A stretch of DNA of 31,007 bases from CAZBLP01 sp964492825 (GTDB taxonomy: Bacteria; DYJV01). The notes beneath the pieces are model-generated. The model ran no database searches and was not told where the DNA came from. It worked only from the letters and a program-made list of their open reading frames with translations. Location of the stretch: contig CAZBLP010000022.1 in NCBI GenBank assembly GCA_964492825.1, forward strand, positions 1-31,007, given 5' to 3'. Below are positions 7,649 through 16,700 of the stretch, in pieces. Every line of letters begins with the position of its first letter. The stretch's first letter is position 1. Position numbers and translations under genes: made by a program.

Positions 7649-9757
7649 ATGACAAAATTTCTAATTCACATCCTGATATTTATTCTATCAATTATCCTGA
7701 TAGTTTTTTATTTTTTCAATAGCAGTAATCAGTGGAAAACCTATCAGAAAAAATGGAAAAAAGAAAAATTGGAAATGCTGTATTCACAGTATAATAAGAC
7801 AAAAAATAAGAAAATATTAGATGAAATAAAGATAGTAAAAGATTTCAAAATCAGAAAAATAGGTATTTACGTTAGCAAATGGAAAAGAGAAGAGTATTGT
7901 ACTACATGCCATATTGGCATTAAAGATATAAGCAAATCTCACCCTTCAAATGTTTTTGGCTGTGTTGTGTGTCACGGAGGCGATCCTTTAAGCGTAGATA
8001 TTAAAAAAGCTCATAAAGGACTTGTTGGTAATTCGAACCCTTCAGATTTAAAATATGCAGATATTTCTTGTGGAAAACAAGCTCCTGATGGCACAAAATG
8101 TCATGGTGGTGATATAAAAAATATAAAAACTTCTCTAATGTACAGTATGGCAGGAGTAATAGCTGATTTAAGGTATCAGTGGAATACTCAGGAAAGTAAA
8201 AGAGCAATATATGCAACACATTATATAAAAGATAATTATGGCAGAGTTTTAAAAACCATTCCTTTTTATCAAAAAAAAGATGTACCACCAAACTATAAAG
8301 GTGATTTTGAAATTTCAGGTAAGGTTGCTGACAGCCATTTTAGGAAATTTTGCAGTATGTGCCATATTGGTGTGAAAAATATCAATTCCACAAGCAATCA
8401 TTCGTCAGGGTGTGCAGCATGTCATATTGTATATGAGGACAGTAGCAGTTATTTAGGTGAAGATCCAACAATACCCAAAGATGAGAGAGGACATCCGCCT
8501 TATCATGTTATGACTTCAAAAATACCCACAAAACAGTGCTTACATTGCCATAACAGAAGCAATCGTTACGGTACCTCCTATACTGGAATTGCAGAAAATG
8601 ATTTTTACGGTGTACCTTATGATAACGGAACTTTAAGTAAAAACAGATTAATTGGAGGGAGATTTTATTATCATTTAAAAGCTGATATTCATTTTCAAAA
8701 AGGTATGGATTGTATAGACTGTCATACTAAAAATGGAATTATGGGAGACGGTAAAATTTATGATAAAATGGATGAAGCTGTTAAAATAAAATGTGAAGAT
8801 TGTCATGGTGCCTTTAATAAGAAACCTGGCATTGTTGAGGTAAATAGTATTTCGGATAAGTTGCTTTCAACTTATGATAATATCAATCTTGGAGATAAAT
8901 TAATTAAAGGTAGCAGCGGAGAAATTTTTTCAAATGTAAAACATATGGATAACAAAACATTTTTGTTTACGAAAATTTCCGGCAAAAAACTGCCAGTTTC
9001 TGTAATTTATAGAGATAAAAAACATAAGCTCAACAATTGTAACAAAAATATGGAATGTTATACCTGTCATTTCAGCTGGACAATGAATTGTTACGGCTGT
9101 CACATTGGTTATAATGATAAATATCCTCAGAGAGATTTTCTTACTAATTTTAAATCTTCCGGCCATTGGTACGAGGCAAGAAGTTACACAAGATACAATG
9201 ATGTTGTGTTAGGTATAAATAAAAAGGGAAAAATTTCTCCAATGCAATTTTGCCAGAGCCAAATTACTTTTTCTGAAAAGAATTATTATAATAAAGTTTT
9301 TATTCATAAGGACAATACTACTTCTTATGTTGTTGCACCTGTACAGCCGCATACTGTTACAAAAATGAGTAAAAAGTGCTCTGACTGCCACAATAATCCA
9401 ATGGCTGTGGGGCTTGGAAGAGGTTATTTAAAATTTACTGATAATGAAACCATTATTTTTAAACCTATTTACAATATGAAAAAAGCTAAACTTCCAGTAG
9501 ATTTTGCATTTGAATCTGTTGTTTCATCTGATGGCAAAATTCAATATCAAAGTGTTTCAAATATAGGTTTTAAGGTATTTAAAAGAAAAGAGATTTTAAA
9601 AATTTTAAGAGTAGGCCGATGCACACCATGTCACAACAGTTATAGTGATAAAATTTATAATAACAATAATTTCAGCTACTATTACAATTTAATTAAAAAA
9701 GATAAATTTAACCATATTTATAAAATTCAAAGTTCAATATTAAAAGTAAAGTTTTAA
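7649..9757 (+). CDS. membrane-anchored multiheme c-type cytochrome
   Basis: A 702-residue electron-transfer protein. An N-terminal hydrophobic helix (residues 4-23) is an uncleaved anchor or signal, placing the rest in the periplasm. Eleven CXXCH heme sites start at C84, C105, C235, C255, C297, C355, C382, C470, C481, C577 and C658. A twelfth candidate, C141 to C151-H152, has nine residues between the cysteines and is followed by GGD like the site at 105. It probably moves electrons from the quinone pool to a periplasmic or extracellular acceptor; I cannot name the acceptor. It stands alone, with no porin or reductase beside it. The ATG has only a weak GTGA site. It meets glmM tail to tail with six bases between. 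Confidence 0.9.
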   Translation: MTKFLIHILIFILSIILIVFYFFNSSNQWKTYQKKWKKEKLEMLYSQYNKTKNKKILDEIKIVKDFKIRKIGIYVSKWKREEYCTTCHIGIKDISKSHPSNVFGCVVCHGGDPLSVDIKKAHKGLVGNSNPSDLKYADISCGKQAPDGTKCHGGDIKNIKTSLMYSMAGVIADLRYQWNTQESKRAIYATHYIKDNYGRVLKTIPFYQKKDVPPNYKGDFEISGKVADSHFRKFCSMCHIGVKNINSTSNHSSGCAACHIVYEDSSSYLGEDPTIPKDERGHPPYHVMTSKIPTKQCLHCHNRSNRYGTSYTGIAENDFYGVPYDNGTLSKNRLIGGRFYYHLKADIHFQKGMDCIDCHTKNGIMGDGKIYDKMDEAVKIKCEDCHGAFNKKPGIVEVNSISDKLLSTYDNINLGDKLIKGSSGEIFSNVKHMDNKTFLFTKISGKKLPVSVIYRDKKHKLNNCNKNMECYTCHFSWTMNCYGCHIGYNDKYPQRDFLTNFKSSGHWYEARSYTRYNDVVLGINKKGKISPMQFCQSQITFSEKNYYNKVFIHKDNTTSYVVAPVQPHTVTKMSKKCSDCHNNPMAVGLGRGYLKFTDNETIIFKPIYNMKKAKLPVDFAFESVVSSDGKIQYQSVSNIGFKVFKRKEILKILRVGRCTPCHNSYSDKIYNNNNFSYYYNLIKKDKFNHIYKIQSSILKVKF

Positions 9758-9763
9758 ATTATC

Positions 9764-11119
9764 TTAATAATTTTTTTCAAAATAGTCAGTTACCATGCCT
9801 TCCAATTCATCAGCCATATTTTTTATTAAGCCGTTATCTTCCCCTTCAAGCATAATTCTTAATTTTTTCTCAGTGCCGGAATATCTTATTAAAATTCTGC
9901 CGTTGTCATTAAGGGTCTTCTTAAATTCTTTGACTTTATTTTCAAAACCTGGAATATTTTTTAAAGGAATTTTATCTTTTACAGGTACATTTCTTAATAT
10001 TTGAGGGTATTTCAAAAACAGCTTTTTTATATCACTTGCATTTTTATTGTAAGTTAACATTACTTTTAATAGTTGAAGAGCTGTTAGAATTCCGTCACCT
10101 GTTGTATTGTAATCTCTGAAAATTATATGTCCTGAAGGCTCGCCGCCTAAAATATAATTGCCTTTTAACATTTCTTCAACAACATATCTGTCGCCAATTC
10201 CGCTTTTTACAATATTTATTTTATTTTTCTTTAAGAACTTTTCAAATCCAATATTACTCATTGGTGTTATTACAACACCATTATTTGTTAATTGGTTATT
10301 TTCTTTTAGAAATTTAGCGCATATTCCTATAATATAATCCCCGTCAATTTCTTCTCCGTTTTCATCAACAACAATCACTCTGTCACCGTCACCGTCAAAA
10401 GCTATTCCTAAGTCTGCTCCTTTGGAAATAACAGTGGCTCTTAATTTACGAGTATTTGTAGAGCCGCACTCTTTATTAATATTTTTGCCGTCAGGATTTG
10501 TCCCAATAGTGATGATATCAGCGCCAAGCTCATAAAAAACTTCAGGAGCCACTTTATATGTTGCGCCATTTGCACAATCAAGAACTATTTTTAAGCTCTT
10601 CAGATCCAAATCTTTGGGAAAAGTTGTTTTCAAATATACAACATAACGTCCAATAGCATCGTCTATTCTGTAAGCTCTGCCTATTTCGTCACTTGCAGGA
10701 AGATATTCATCGAAATTGTTCTGGAAAATAAAATTCTCAATTTCTTCCTCTTTTCTGTCAGGCAATTTATATCCGTCTGAAGAAAAAATTTTAATGCCAT
10801 TATCTTCATAAGGATTATGAGATGCTGAAATAACAACACCAGCATCAACTCTCATATTTCCTGTAAGAAAAGCAATTCCTGGTGTTGGCAAAGGTCCTAC
10901 AATATAAGCGTCTCCTCCCATTGAGCATATTCCTGAAACAAGAGCACTTTCTATCATATATCCTGATAAACGAGTATCTTTGCCAATTAAAATTTTTTGT
11001 TTGCCACTGTTCCTAAAAATTAGAGAGATAGCTTTTCCTAATGATAATGCAATTTCAGTAACCATAGGATATATATTTGCTTTGCCTCTAATGCCGTCTG
11101 TACCAAAAAGTTTTCTCAT
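9764..11119 (-). CDS. glmM: GlmM, phosphoglucosamine mutase
   Basis: GlmM converts glucosamine-6-phosphate to glucosamine-1-phosphate for UDP-GlcNAc, peptidoglycan and lipopolysaccharide. It starts MRKLFGTDGIRG; the phosphoserine is S100 (ISASHNPYEDNG), the Mg ligands are D242, D244 and D246 (FDGDGDR), the sugar loop is EPSGH (327-331), and the phosphate loop RYSGTEKKLR is near the C-terminus. The 451-residue length is standard. Its ATG overlaps the cdaR stop (ATGA). The cdaA-cdaR-glmM order is the conserved c-di-AMP module in which CdaR and GlmM modulate the cyclase CdaA in Gram-positive models. Confidence 0.97.
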   Translation of the reverse strand: MRKLFGTDGIRGKANIYPMVTEIALSLGKAISLIFRNSGKQKILIGKDTRLSGYMIESALVSGICSMGGDAYIVGPLPTPGIAFLTGNMRVDAGVVISASHNPYEDNGIKIFSSDGYKLPDRKEEEIENFIFQNNFDEYLPASDEIGRAYRIDDAIGRYVVYLKTTFPKDLDLKSLKIVLDCANGATYKVAPEVFYELGADIITIGTNPDGKNINKECGSTNTRKLRATVISKGADLGIAFDGDGDRVIVVDENGEEIDGDYIIGICAKFLKENNQLTNNGVVITPMSNIGFEKFLKKNKINIVKSGIGDRYVVEEMLKGNYILGGEPSGHIIFRDYNTTGDGILTALQLLKVMLTYNKNASDIKKLFLKYPQILRNVPVKDKIPLKNIPGFENKVKEFKKTLNDNGRILIRYSGTEKKLRIMLEGEDNGLIKNMADELEGMVTDYFEKNY

Positions 11120-12063
11120 TTTTTACCTTTCTTTTTTTCTATTAGAGTAATATTTATAAATTTTGTTGAAATATTATCTATTTTAATATGTTCTTCAGGA
11201 TATTCAATATTTAATGGAAAATTTTTTTTGTGTATATCATCTATTTCAATAAAAGCTTTAAAATCGTCTTTTCTAATAATATTTTTAAAATTGTCGCTAA
11301 TTTCAGAAATAATGGTAACAGTTGATGGAGAAAGATGAATTTTATAATTGCTAAGATCTAATTTGCTTTTTATTGAAATATTTATTTTCTTAAAGACCCT
11401 TTTAACAAATTTTTCTTTAATTTCAATTTTAACAGTAGCCTCCAACGGAGAAATAGATTTCAAATATCTCAAATTAGTAATTAACGGCACGGTGGTTTTA
11501 ATATTTTCTGTTTTGCCAGTAACGTCAATTAAGTCGGTTTTAATAGTCTGAAGTGATTTAAGTTCAGCTTCTGCTGCAGTAATAGAAGCATAAGGCGGTT
11601 CAATACTAATTTTTTTTATTTCAAATCCTTTGGCAACCTTTCCCTTTATTTGCGGAACAATTGTTTTTGTTTTTGTGACAATTTTATCAACAAAAATTGA
11701 GATTGTAGAAGGAGTGATTATTTTTATATTTATTTTATGCGGCAGATTTAGCATTTCAGGATATAAAACTATTTCATTTTTCCCTTTATGCACATGAGAG
11801 AGATCTATGGGAAAAGAGAGCTCTTTTTTGGCAATTAGTTTTATTAAAGTACTTGGGCCACTGAAAAGGATATTGACTTTATTATAGAAAGATTTGGTTA
11901 TAATAAAATTTTGAGGAACATTTTTGAATTCCAGAGGAAGTTCAACGGAAATTTCTGAGTTTTGTTGGCCTATGACCATAAACCACAGTAAAAAGCCACA
12001 AATTACAGAAAAAATTTTATACCAAAAATTGTCAAATATAATGTGTTTAATATTTAAGTTCAT
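11116..12063 (-). CDS. cdaR: YbbR-domain protein CdaR
   Basis: This is the membrane-anchored regulator of the diadenylate cyclase CdaA. One N-terminal transmembrane helix (about residues 14-30, WYKIFSVICGFLLWFMVIG) is followed by an extracytoplasmic region of YbbR repeats: beta-rich modules of roughly 80 residues with the pattern LPLEFKNVPQNF... and VDVTGKTENIKTTVPL. The 315-residue length accommodates about three repeats. It is coupled by ATGA overlaps to cdaA upstream and glmM downstream, so the three proteins are likely made together at the inner membrane. The sequence is poorly conserved, but the pattern and context make the call secure. Confidence 0.88.
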   Translation of the reverse strand: MNLNIKHIIFDNFWYKIFSVICGFLLWFMVIGQQNSEISVELPLEFKNVPQNFIITKSFYNKVNILFSGPSTLIKLIAKKELSFPIDLSHVHKGKNEIVLYPEMLNLPHKINIKIITPSTISIFVDKIVTKTKTIVPQIKGKVAKGFEIKKISIEPPYASITAAEAELKSLQTIKTDLIDVTGKTENIKTTVPLITNLRYLKSISPLEATVKIEIKEKFVKRVFKKINISIKSKLDLSNYKIHLSPSTVTIISEISDNFKNIIRKDDFKAFIEIDDIHKKNFPLNIEYPEEHIKIDNISTKFINITLIEKKKGKK

Positions 12064-12845
12064 TTTTTCTTAATGTCCTTTGTACCTATTAAAAGATTAA
12101 CAAGCACTTTTTTCAGAGCATCAGAATCAAGATTTCTAGTGAGCTTACCATTAACGCCAATTGAGATATTACCTGTTTCTTCTGACACAATAAGTGATAT
12201 GGCATCAGTTTCTTCTGTTATTCCAATGGCTGCTCTGTGTCTTGTACCTAATTTGCTACTAATATCAGGGTTGGTAGATAATGGCAGAAAGCATCCTGCA
12301 TAGGTAATTCTGTCGTTTTTAATTAATACTGCACCGTCATGAAGAGGTGATTTTGTGTTAAAAATGCTTTCCAAAAGTTCTTTGGAAACAACTGCATCAA
12401 TTTCTTGTCCATATTCAATGATATTTTTAAGACCGGTTATTCTCGGAAAAACTATAAGAGCGCCAATTTTTCTAAATGACAATGTTACACATAGTTTTGA
12501 TACTTCATCAATAACTTCTTTTGTTGTAAATTGATATTGGCCTTTAAAGAATAAGCCCTGACCAAAGTTCGATAATGCAACTCTTATGTCGTTTTGAAAA
12601 ATTATTACTATGATAATTATAATTGAGCTTAAAAAATTACTTAAAATCCAGTTTAATGTTAATAAACCGAAAAAATTAGATAATTGATATACAATGAAAA
12701 TAAAGAAAAAACCAAGAATAATTTGAGCTGATCGGCTGCCTTTAATAAAAATTAAAATTCTGTAAATAATAAAACTGACAATTAATATGTCTACAATATC
12801 TCGCCATCTGATTAAACTTAAAACAGATATAATATCATTCCACAT
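12060..12845 (-). CDS. cdaA: CdaA, diadenylate cyclase (c-di-AMP synthase)
   Basis: CdaA makes cyclic di-AMP from two ATP. Three N-terminal membrane helices span about residues 15-85, followed by the cytoplasmic DAC domain. The catalytic motifs are present: DGAVLI (D170, G171, A172) and GTRHRAA (residues 200-206), followed by GITEETDAISLIVSEETG. The 261-residue length is close to Firmicute CdaA. It lies five bases after folP and overlaps cdaR by four. The enzyme implies c-di-AMP signalling (potassium and cell-wall homeostasis in known systems) in what seems to be a Gram-negative organism. No receptor or phosphodiesterase is in the window. Confidence 0.95.
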   Translation of the reverse strand: MWNDIISVLSLIRWRDIVDILIVSFIIYRILIFIKGSRSAQIILGFFFIFIVYQLSNFFGLLTLNWILSNFLSSIIIIIVIIFQNDIRVALSNFGQGLFFKGQYQFTTKEVIDEVSKLCVTLSFRKIGALIVFPRITGLKNIIEYGQEIDAVVSKELLESIFNTKSPLHDGAVLIKNDRITYAGCFLPLSTNPDISSKLGTRHRAAIGITEETDAISLIVSEETGNISIGVNGKLTRNLDSDALKKVLVNLLIGTKDIKKK

Positions 12846-12850
12846 TATTA

Positions 12851-14071
12851 TTAACCGACTTTTTCATTCATTATAGAATCTGCAACTTTTAGCGCCTCCA
12901 ATGTTTCTTTAACATCATGGACTCTTAAAATTTTAGCTCCGTTAAAAGCTGCTTGGACAGCTACTGCTATTGAACCAAATAACCTGTTTTTTGCATTTTT
13001 TTTATTTAAAATTGCACCTATAAATGATTTTCTTGAAGCACCTATTAAAATAGGGCAACCAAATGATTTGAATTCTTTTAATCTATTTAATATTGTAAGG
13101 TTGTGGTCAAAAGTTTTGCCAAACCCAATACCTGGGTCTATTATAACATTTTTAATATTTCCTCCTGCTTTTTCCAAAGTTAACAAGCTTTCTCTAAAAT
13201 AATCTGATATCTCATTTAAAAGATTACTATAAACAGGATTCTTTTGCATGTCTTCAGGTGTGCCTTTTATATGCATAATAATTACAGGAACATTTTCTTT
13301 TGCAACAAGTTGTGCCATTTCAGAATCAAATTTAAGACCAGATATATCGTTTATAATATCAGCGCCGTTGTCAATAGCTTCTTTTGCTATTTTTGATTTA
13401 TATGTATCAATGGACACAATTGAATCAGGAAAATTTTTTTTAACTGATTCAATAACCGGAATAACTCTTTTTAACTCTTCATCAATGGATATTTTCTTAG
13501 CACCAGGCCTTGTAGATTCTCCTCCTATATCAATAAAATCCGCGCCTTGTTCTAACATTTCTTCGGTTCTTCTAAGGGCATTATCTTTATTTGTGAAATC
13601 ACCACCATCTGAAAATGAGTCTGGAGTGACATTTAAGATTCCCATAATATAAGTTTTGTTTTCTAATTCAATAGTTCTGTTTTTGCTATTTAACAAAAAA
13701 TTATCTTTGTTGAAATTTTCAATTAATTCTAAAACTTCTTTGCCAAGATATTTTAAAGAAAACGGCTGAGCTTTTATTTTAATTGCAAGTTGCTTATACT
13801 GTTTTAAATTTCCAACTAACAGTACATTGCACCTGTCAACCGAAAGATCGAGAGCACCTTTGGCAACAGCTGCATCAGCGCCAATTGACAACATTTCTTG
13901 TTTTATAACATTTGCAACAACTGTTTTTACATTTTCAATTAAAATATAAAAATATTTTCCTTTATTGGCAATTTTTGTAGCTCCTATTTCAGTAGGATTA
14001 ATTTGGGTAAGAATTTCCTGTTTTAACTTTGATTGTTCAACAGAAAGAACTCTTGTTTTAAACTTCTTCAT
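12851..14071 (-). CDS. folP: FolP, dihydropteroate synthase with N-terminal extension
   Basis: FolP joins p-aminobenzoate to dihydropterin pyrophosphate in folate synthesis. All DHPS motifs are present: IMGILNVTPDSFSDGG (from about residue 142), FIDIGGESTRPGA, VSIDTYKS, DIINDISG, VIIMHIKGTP, VIIDPGIGFGKT and ILIGASRKSFIG. About 135 residues precede the DHPS domain, an extension seen in some anaerobes' FolP; its function is unknown to me. I chose the ATG at 14071, which has AGAGGAT upstream and overlaps ftsH by 14 bases. A TTG at 14098 would add nine residues but has no ribosome site. It sits between ftsH and cdaA in the housekeeping cluster. Confidence 0.94.
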   Translation of the reverse strand: MKKFKTRVLSVEQSKLKQEILTQINPTEIGATKIANKGKYFYILIENVKTVVANVIKQEMLSIGADAAVAKGALDLSVDRCNVLLVGNLKQYKQLAIKIKAQPFSLKYLGKEVLELIENFNKDNFLLNSKNRTIELENKTYIMGILNVTPDSFSDGGDFTNKDNALRRTEEMLEQGADFIDIGGESTRPGAKKISIDEELKRVIPVIESVKKNFPDSIVSIDTYKSKIAKEAIDNGADIINDISGLKFDSEMAQLVAKENVPVIIMHIKGTPEDMQKNPVYSNLLNEISDYFRESLLTLEKAGGNIKNVIIDPGIGFGKTFDHNLTILNRLKEFKSFGCPILIGASRKSFIGAILNKKNAKNRLFGSIAVAVQAAFNGAKILRVHDVKETLEALKVADSIMNEKVG

Positions 14072-15899
14072 TATCTTTGATATCCTCTTTTTTCCCAAAT
14101 ATCATTTCATCAATTTCTTCTCCTGATAGAGTTTCTTTCTCAAGAAGAGCATTTGCAAGTGTGTGTAGTTTATCAATGTTTTCTTCCAAAATACTTTTGG
14201 TTATGTTGTAACAATCAAAAACTATGTTTTTAATTTCATTGTCAATTGCAACAGCTGTTTTCTCACTGTAATCTTTGTGTTTTACAAGTTCTTTGCCTAA
14301 GAATATTTCTTCATCTTTTTTGCCATATGAAAGTGGCCCTAATTTACTCATTCCCCATTCACAAACCATTTTTCTAGCAAGTGCTGTAGCTCTTTCTATA
14401 TCATTTCCAGCTCCAGTTGTTATACTGCCTAAAACAATTTCTTCTGCAACTCTACCACCCATTAAAATGGAGATTTGAGCCAAAAGGTACTCTTTTTTAT
14501 ATGTGTGTCTGTCATCAATGGGTAATTGCTGGGTAAGACCCAAAGCTCTTCCCCTTGGTATAATAGTAACCTTATGAATAGGATCAGCTTCAGGTAAAAA
14601 TTTTGCAACAAGAGTATGGCCTCCCTCATGATAAGCTGTAATCTTTTTTTCTTCTGGGCTGATAATCATACTTCTTCTTTCTTTCCCAAGCAGAACTTTA
14701 TCTTTAGCTTCGTCAAAATCATCCATTTCTATTTGATTTTTACCTTTGCTTGCAGCAAGAAGTGCTGCTTCATTTACAAGATTTGCCAAATCAGCTCCTG
14801 AGAATCCTGGTGTACCACGTGCAATAACTGTAAGATTAACGCCATCTGCAAGAGGTTTATTTCTAACATGGACTTTTAAAATGCCTTCTCTCCCTTTAAC
14901 GTCAGGATTGTTAACAACAACTTGTCTGTCAAATCTACCTGGTCTGAGAAGTGCTGGATCCAACACATCAGGCCTATTGGTTGCTGCAACTATAATTACA
15001 CCTTCATTAGATTCGAAACCGTCCATTTCAACAAGAAGTTGATTTAATGTTTGCTCTCTTTCGTCATGTCCACCGCCTAAACCTGCTCCTCTATGCCGTC
15101 CAACAGCATCTATTTCATCAATGAAAATTATGCATGGTGCATTTTTTTTGCCTTGGTTAAACAGGTCTCTTACCCTTGCAGCACCGACTCCCACAAACAT
15201 TTCAACAAAATCTGAACCGCTAATACTGAAGAAAGGAACATCAGCTTCTCCAGCAATGGCTCTTGCGAGAAGTGTTTTACCTGTGCCTGGAGGTCCAACA
15301 AGAAGAACTCCTTTGGGGATTTTTCCGCCTAATTTAGTGAATTTTTTGGGATTTTTTAAAAAATCTATAATCTCACCAACTTCTTCCTTTGCTTCTTCAA
15401 CTCCTGCAACATCTTTAAATGTTACTTTGTTTTCAGCTTCATTTAAAAGTTTTGCTTTACTTTTACCAAAACTGAAAGCTTTGCCACCTCCAGATGACAT
15501 CTGCCTCATAAAGAATATCCATACTGCTATTAAAAGTAACATTGGGAACCACGAAATTAGTATTGATTGCCAAAGTGAAGTTTTTTCTGTAGGTTTAACT
15601 TTAATTAATACGTTATTCTTTTTGAGAGTAGGTATAAATGAAGGATCTGAAGGAACATAGCAAATTACAATATTGTTATCCAAAGTTTTTGCTTTTACCT
15701 TATTGCCTTCAATACTAATTGTAGCTATTTTGCCATTTTTGATCTGGTTTAATAAATCTGTATATGTAATCTCTTTATTTACCATATTAGGATTGTTAAA
15801 TGCATTGAAAACCATTATGACTATCAATACAATAACCAACCAAAGAGAAATACTTTTAAAAAAATTACCTGGTTCTTGCGGCTTTTTTAAATTGTTAAT
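14058..15899 (-). CDS. ftsH: FtsH, membrane AAA+ zinc protease (probable ATT start)
   Basis: FtsH is an inner-membrane hexameric ATP-dependent protease for quality control and regulatory substrates. Counting from the ATT start: first membrane helix about 17-36, second about 110-130, Walker A GPPGTGKT (202-209), Walker B FIDEID (259-264), arginine finger region RPGRFDRQV (319-327), zinc site HEGGH (424-428; the usual form is HEAGH) and the third ligand in GNDIERA (D500). The first conventional codon, TTG at 15839, lies inside the first membrane helix and has no ribosome site. Twenty in-frame codons upstream encode NNLKKPQEPGNFFKSISLW, a normal FtsH N-terminus, and begin with ATT five bases after AGGAGG. 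I therefore start at ATT, giving 613 residues. Confidence 0.95.
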   Translation of the reverse strand: MNNLKKPQEPGNFFKSISLWLVIVLIVIMVFNAFNNPNMVNKEITYTDLLNQIKNGKIATISIEGNKVKAKTLDNNIVICYVPSDPSFIPTLKKNNVLIKVKPTEKTSLWQSILISWFPMLLLIAVWIFFMRQMSSGGGKAFSFGKSKAKLLNEAENKVTFKDVAGVEEAKEEVGEIIDFLKNPKKFTKLGGKIPKGVLLVGPPGTGKTLLARAIAGEADVPFFSISGSDFVEMFVGVGAARVRDLFNQGKKNAPCIIFIDEIDAVGRHRGAGLGGGHDEREQTLNQLLVEMDGFESNEGVIIVAATNRPDVLDPALLRPGRFDRQVVVNNPDVKGREGILKVHVRNKPLADGVNLTVIARGTPGFSGADLANLVNEAALLAASKGKNQIEMDDFDEAKDKVLLGKERRSMIISPEEKKITAYHEGGHTLVAKFLPEADPIHKVTIIPRGRALGLTQQLPIDDRHTYKKEYLLAQISILMGGRVAEEIVLGSITTGAGNDIERATALARKMVCEWGMSKLGPLSYGKKDEEIFLGKELVKHKDYSEKTAVAIDNEIKNIVFDCYNITKSILEENIDKLHTLANALLEKETLSGEEIDEMIFGKKEDIKDNEEV

Positions 15900-15980
15900 A
15901 TCATCCTCCTTTTTATTTTTTTAGTCCTATTTTAATAACATAATATAATATTATATTCAACAGAATCTTATAATTTTATA
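15900..15980 (-). promoter_or_regulatory. ftsH upstream gap with AT palindrome
   Basis: This 81-base gap holds the ftsH ribosome site AGGAGG (15905-15910) and a perfect 16-bp palindrome AATATAATATTATATT (15942-15957), which includes TATAAT. No matching -35 box is at a good distance, so I cannot say whether ftsH has its own promoter or is read through from mgtC. Confidence 0.35.
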
Positions 15981-16700
15981 TCAAATATCAGGTTCTTTCC
16001 AGGAGATTTCTTTAAGGTTATTTTTGAAAATTTTTTCAAAATTCAATATAATGTTCTTTGAATAAAAATTTTTTCTTGCTCTGTATTTCAATTTTACTAT
16101 TATGGAAATACTTAAAAGTTTTTTATCAAAGTCTTTTTTAAAAGTAAACAATCTCAAATCAATATCAGATTGTTTTATAAAGTTTTCAACTTTTTCTATT
16201 AGTTTGTTTTCGTCATAAAATAAAATATCAATTTGAACATAGGCGTCTTTAAAATAGAAAAGTTCCAATTTATTTAAAAAAATTAAAGTGAATAATGCTA
16301 TAAAAGTGGCAATAAATGCAGGGATGTAATAACCAATACCAACTGCCATTCCTATTCCTGCACATGTCCATATACTACTTGCAGTAGTGAGACCTCTAAT
16401 ATCAAATCTGCTTCTGATAATTGCTCCTGCACCTATAAAACCAATACCTGTAATTATTTGAGCAGCTATTCTTGCAGGATCTATTCTCAGAAGGGAATCT
16501 GTTTGAGTTTTGTAAATTTCGTAAATTTCAGTTGATATAATCATAAAAAGAGCTGAGCCTAATGATACTAAGATATGTGTCCTCAGACCTGCAGCTCTTC
16601 CTTTTTTGTCTCTTTCAAGACCTATGAAACTACCTAAAATAGTAGCTACTATTAATTTTATAATAATTTCTTTAAACTGTAGAAGGTTATCAATTAGCAT
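15981..16700 (-). CDS. MgtC/SapB-family inner-membrane protein
   Basis: A 239-residue member of the MgtC family. Residues about 10-150 carry the hydrophobic segments and the family signature: GSFIGLERDKKGRAAGLRTHILVSLGSALFM, then RIAAQIITGIGFIGAGAI and GLTTASSIW. The last 80 residues form a soluble C-terminal domain (ACT-like in MgtC relatives). MgtC proteins are linked to growth in low Mg2+, virulence and F-type ATPase control, but many environmental members have no known role. Its ATG overlaps the end of rpe by 11 bases, so it is in the same transcript. It lacks any nearby Mg2+ transporter gene. Confidence 0.88.
   Translation of the reverse strand: MLIDNLLQFKEIIIKLIVATILGSFIGLERDKKGRAAGLRTHILVSLGSALFMIISTEIYEIYKTQTDSLLRIDPARIAAQIITGIGFIGAGAIIRSRFDIRGLTTASSIWTCAGIGMAVGIGYYIPAFIATFIALFTLIFLNKLELFYFKDAYVQIDILFYDENKLIEKVENFIKQSDIDLRLFTFKKDFDKKLLSISIIVKLKYRARKNFYSKNIILNFEKIFKNNLKEISWKEPDI

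Noticed and set aside
15121..15660. 179-codon plus-strand ORF opposite ftsH
   Set aside because: Antisense shadow of the highly conserved AAA+ domain; no plausible start signal.
15942..15957. AATATAATATTATATT palindrome as an ftsH operator
   Set aside because: Palindromes of pure A/T are expected by chance in DNA this AT-rich; no partner -35 box or second site supports it.
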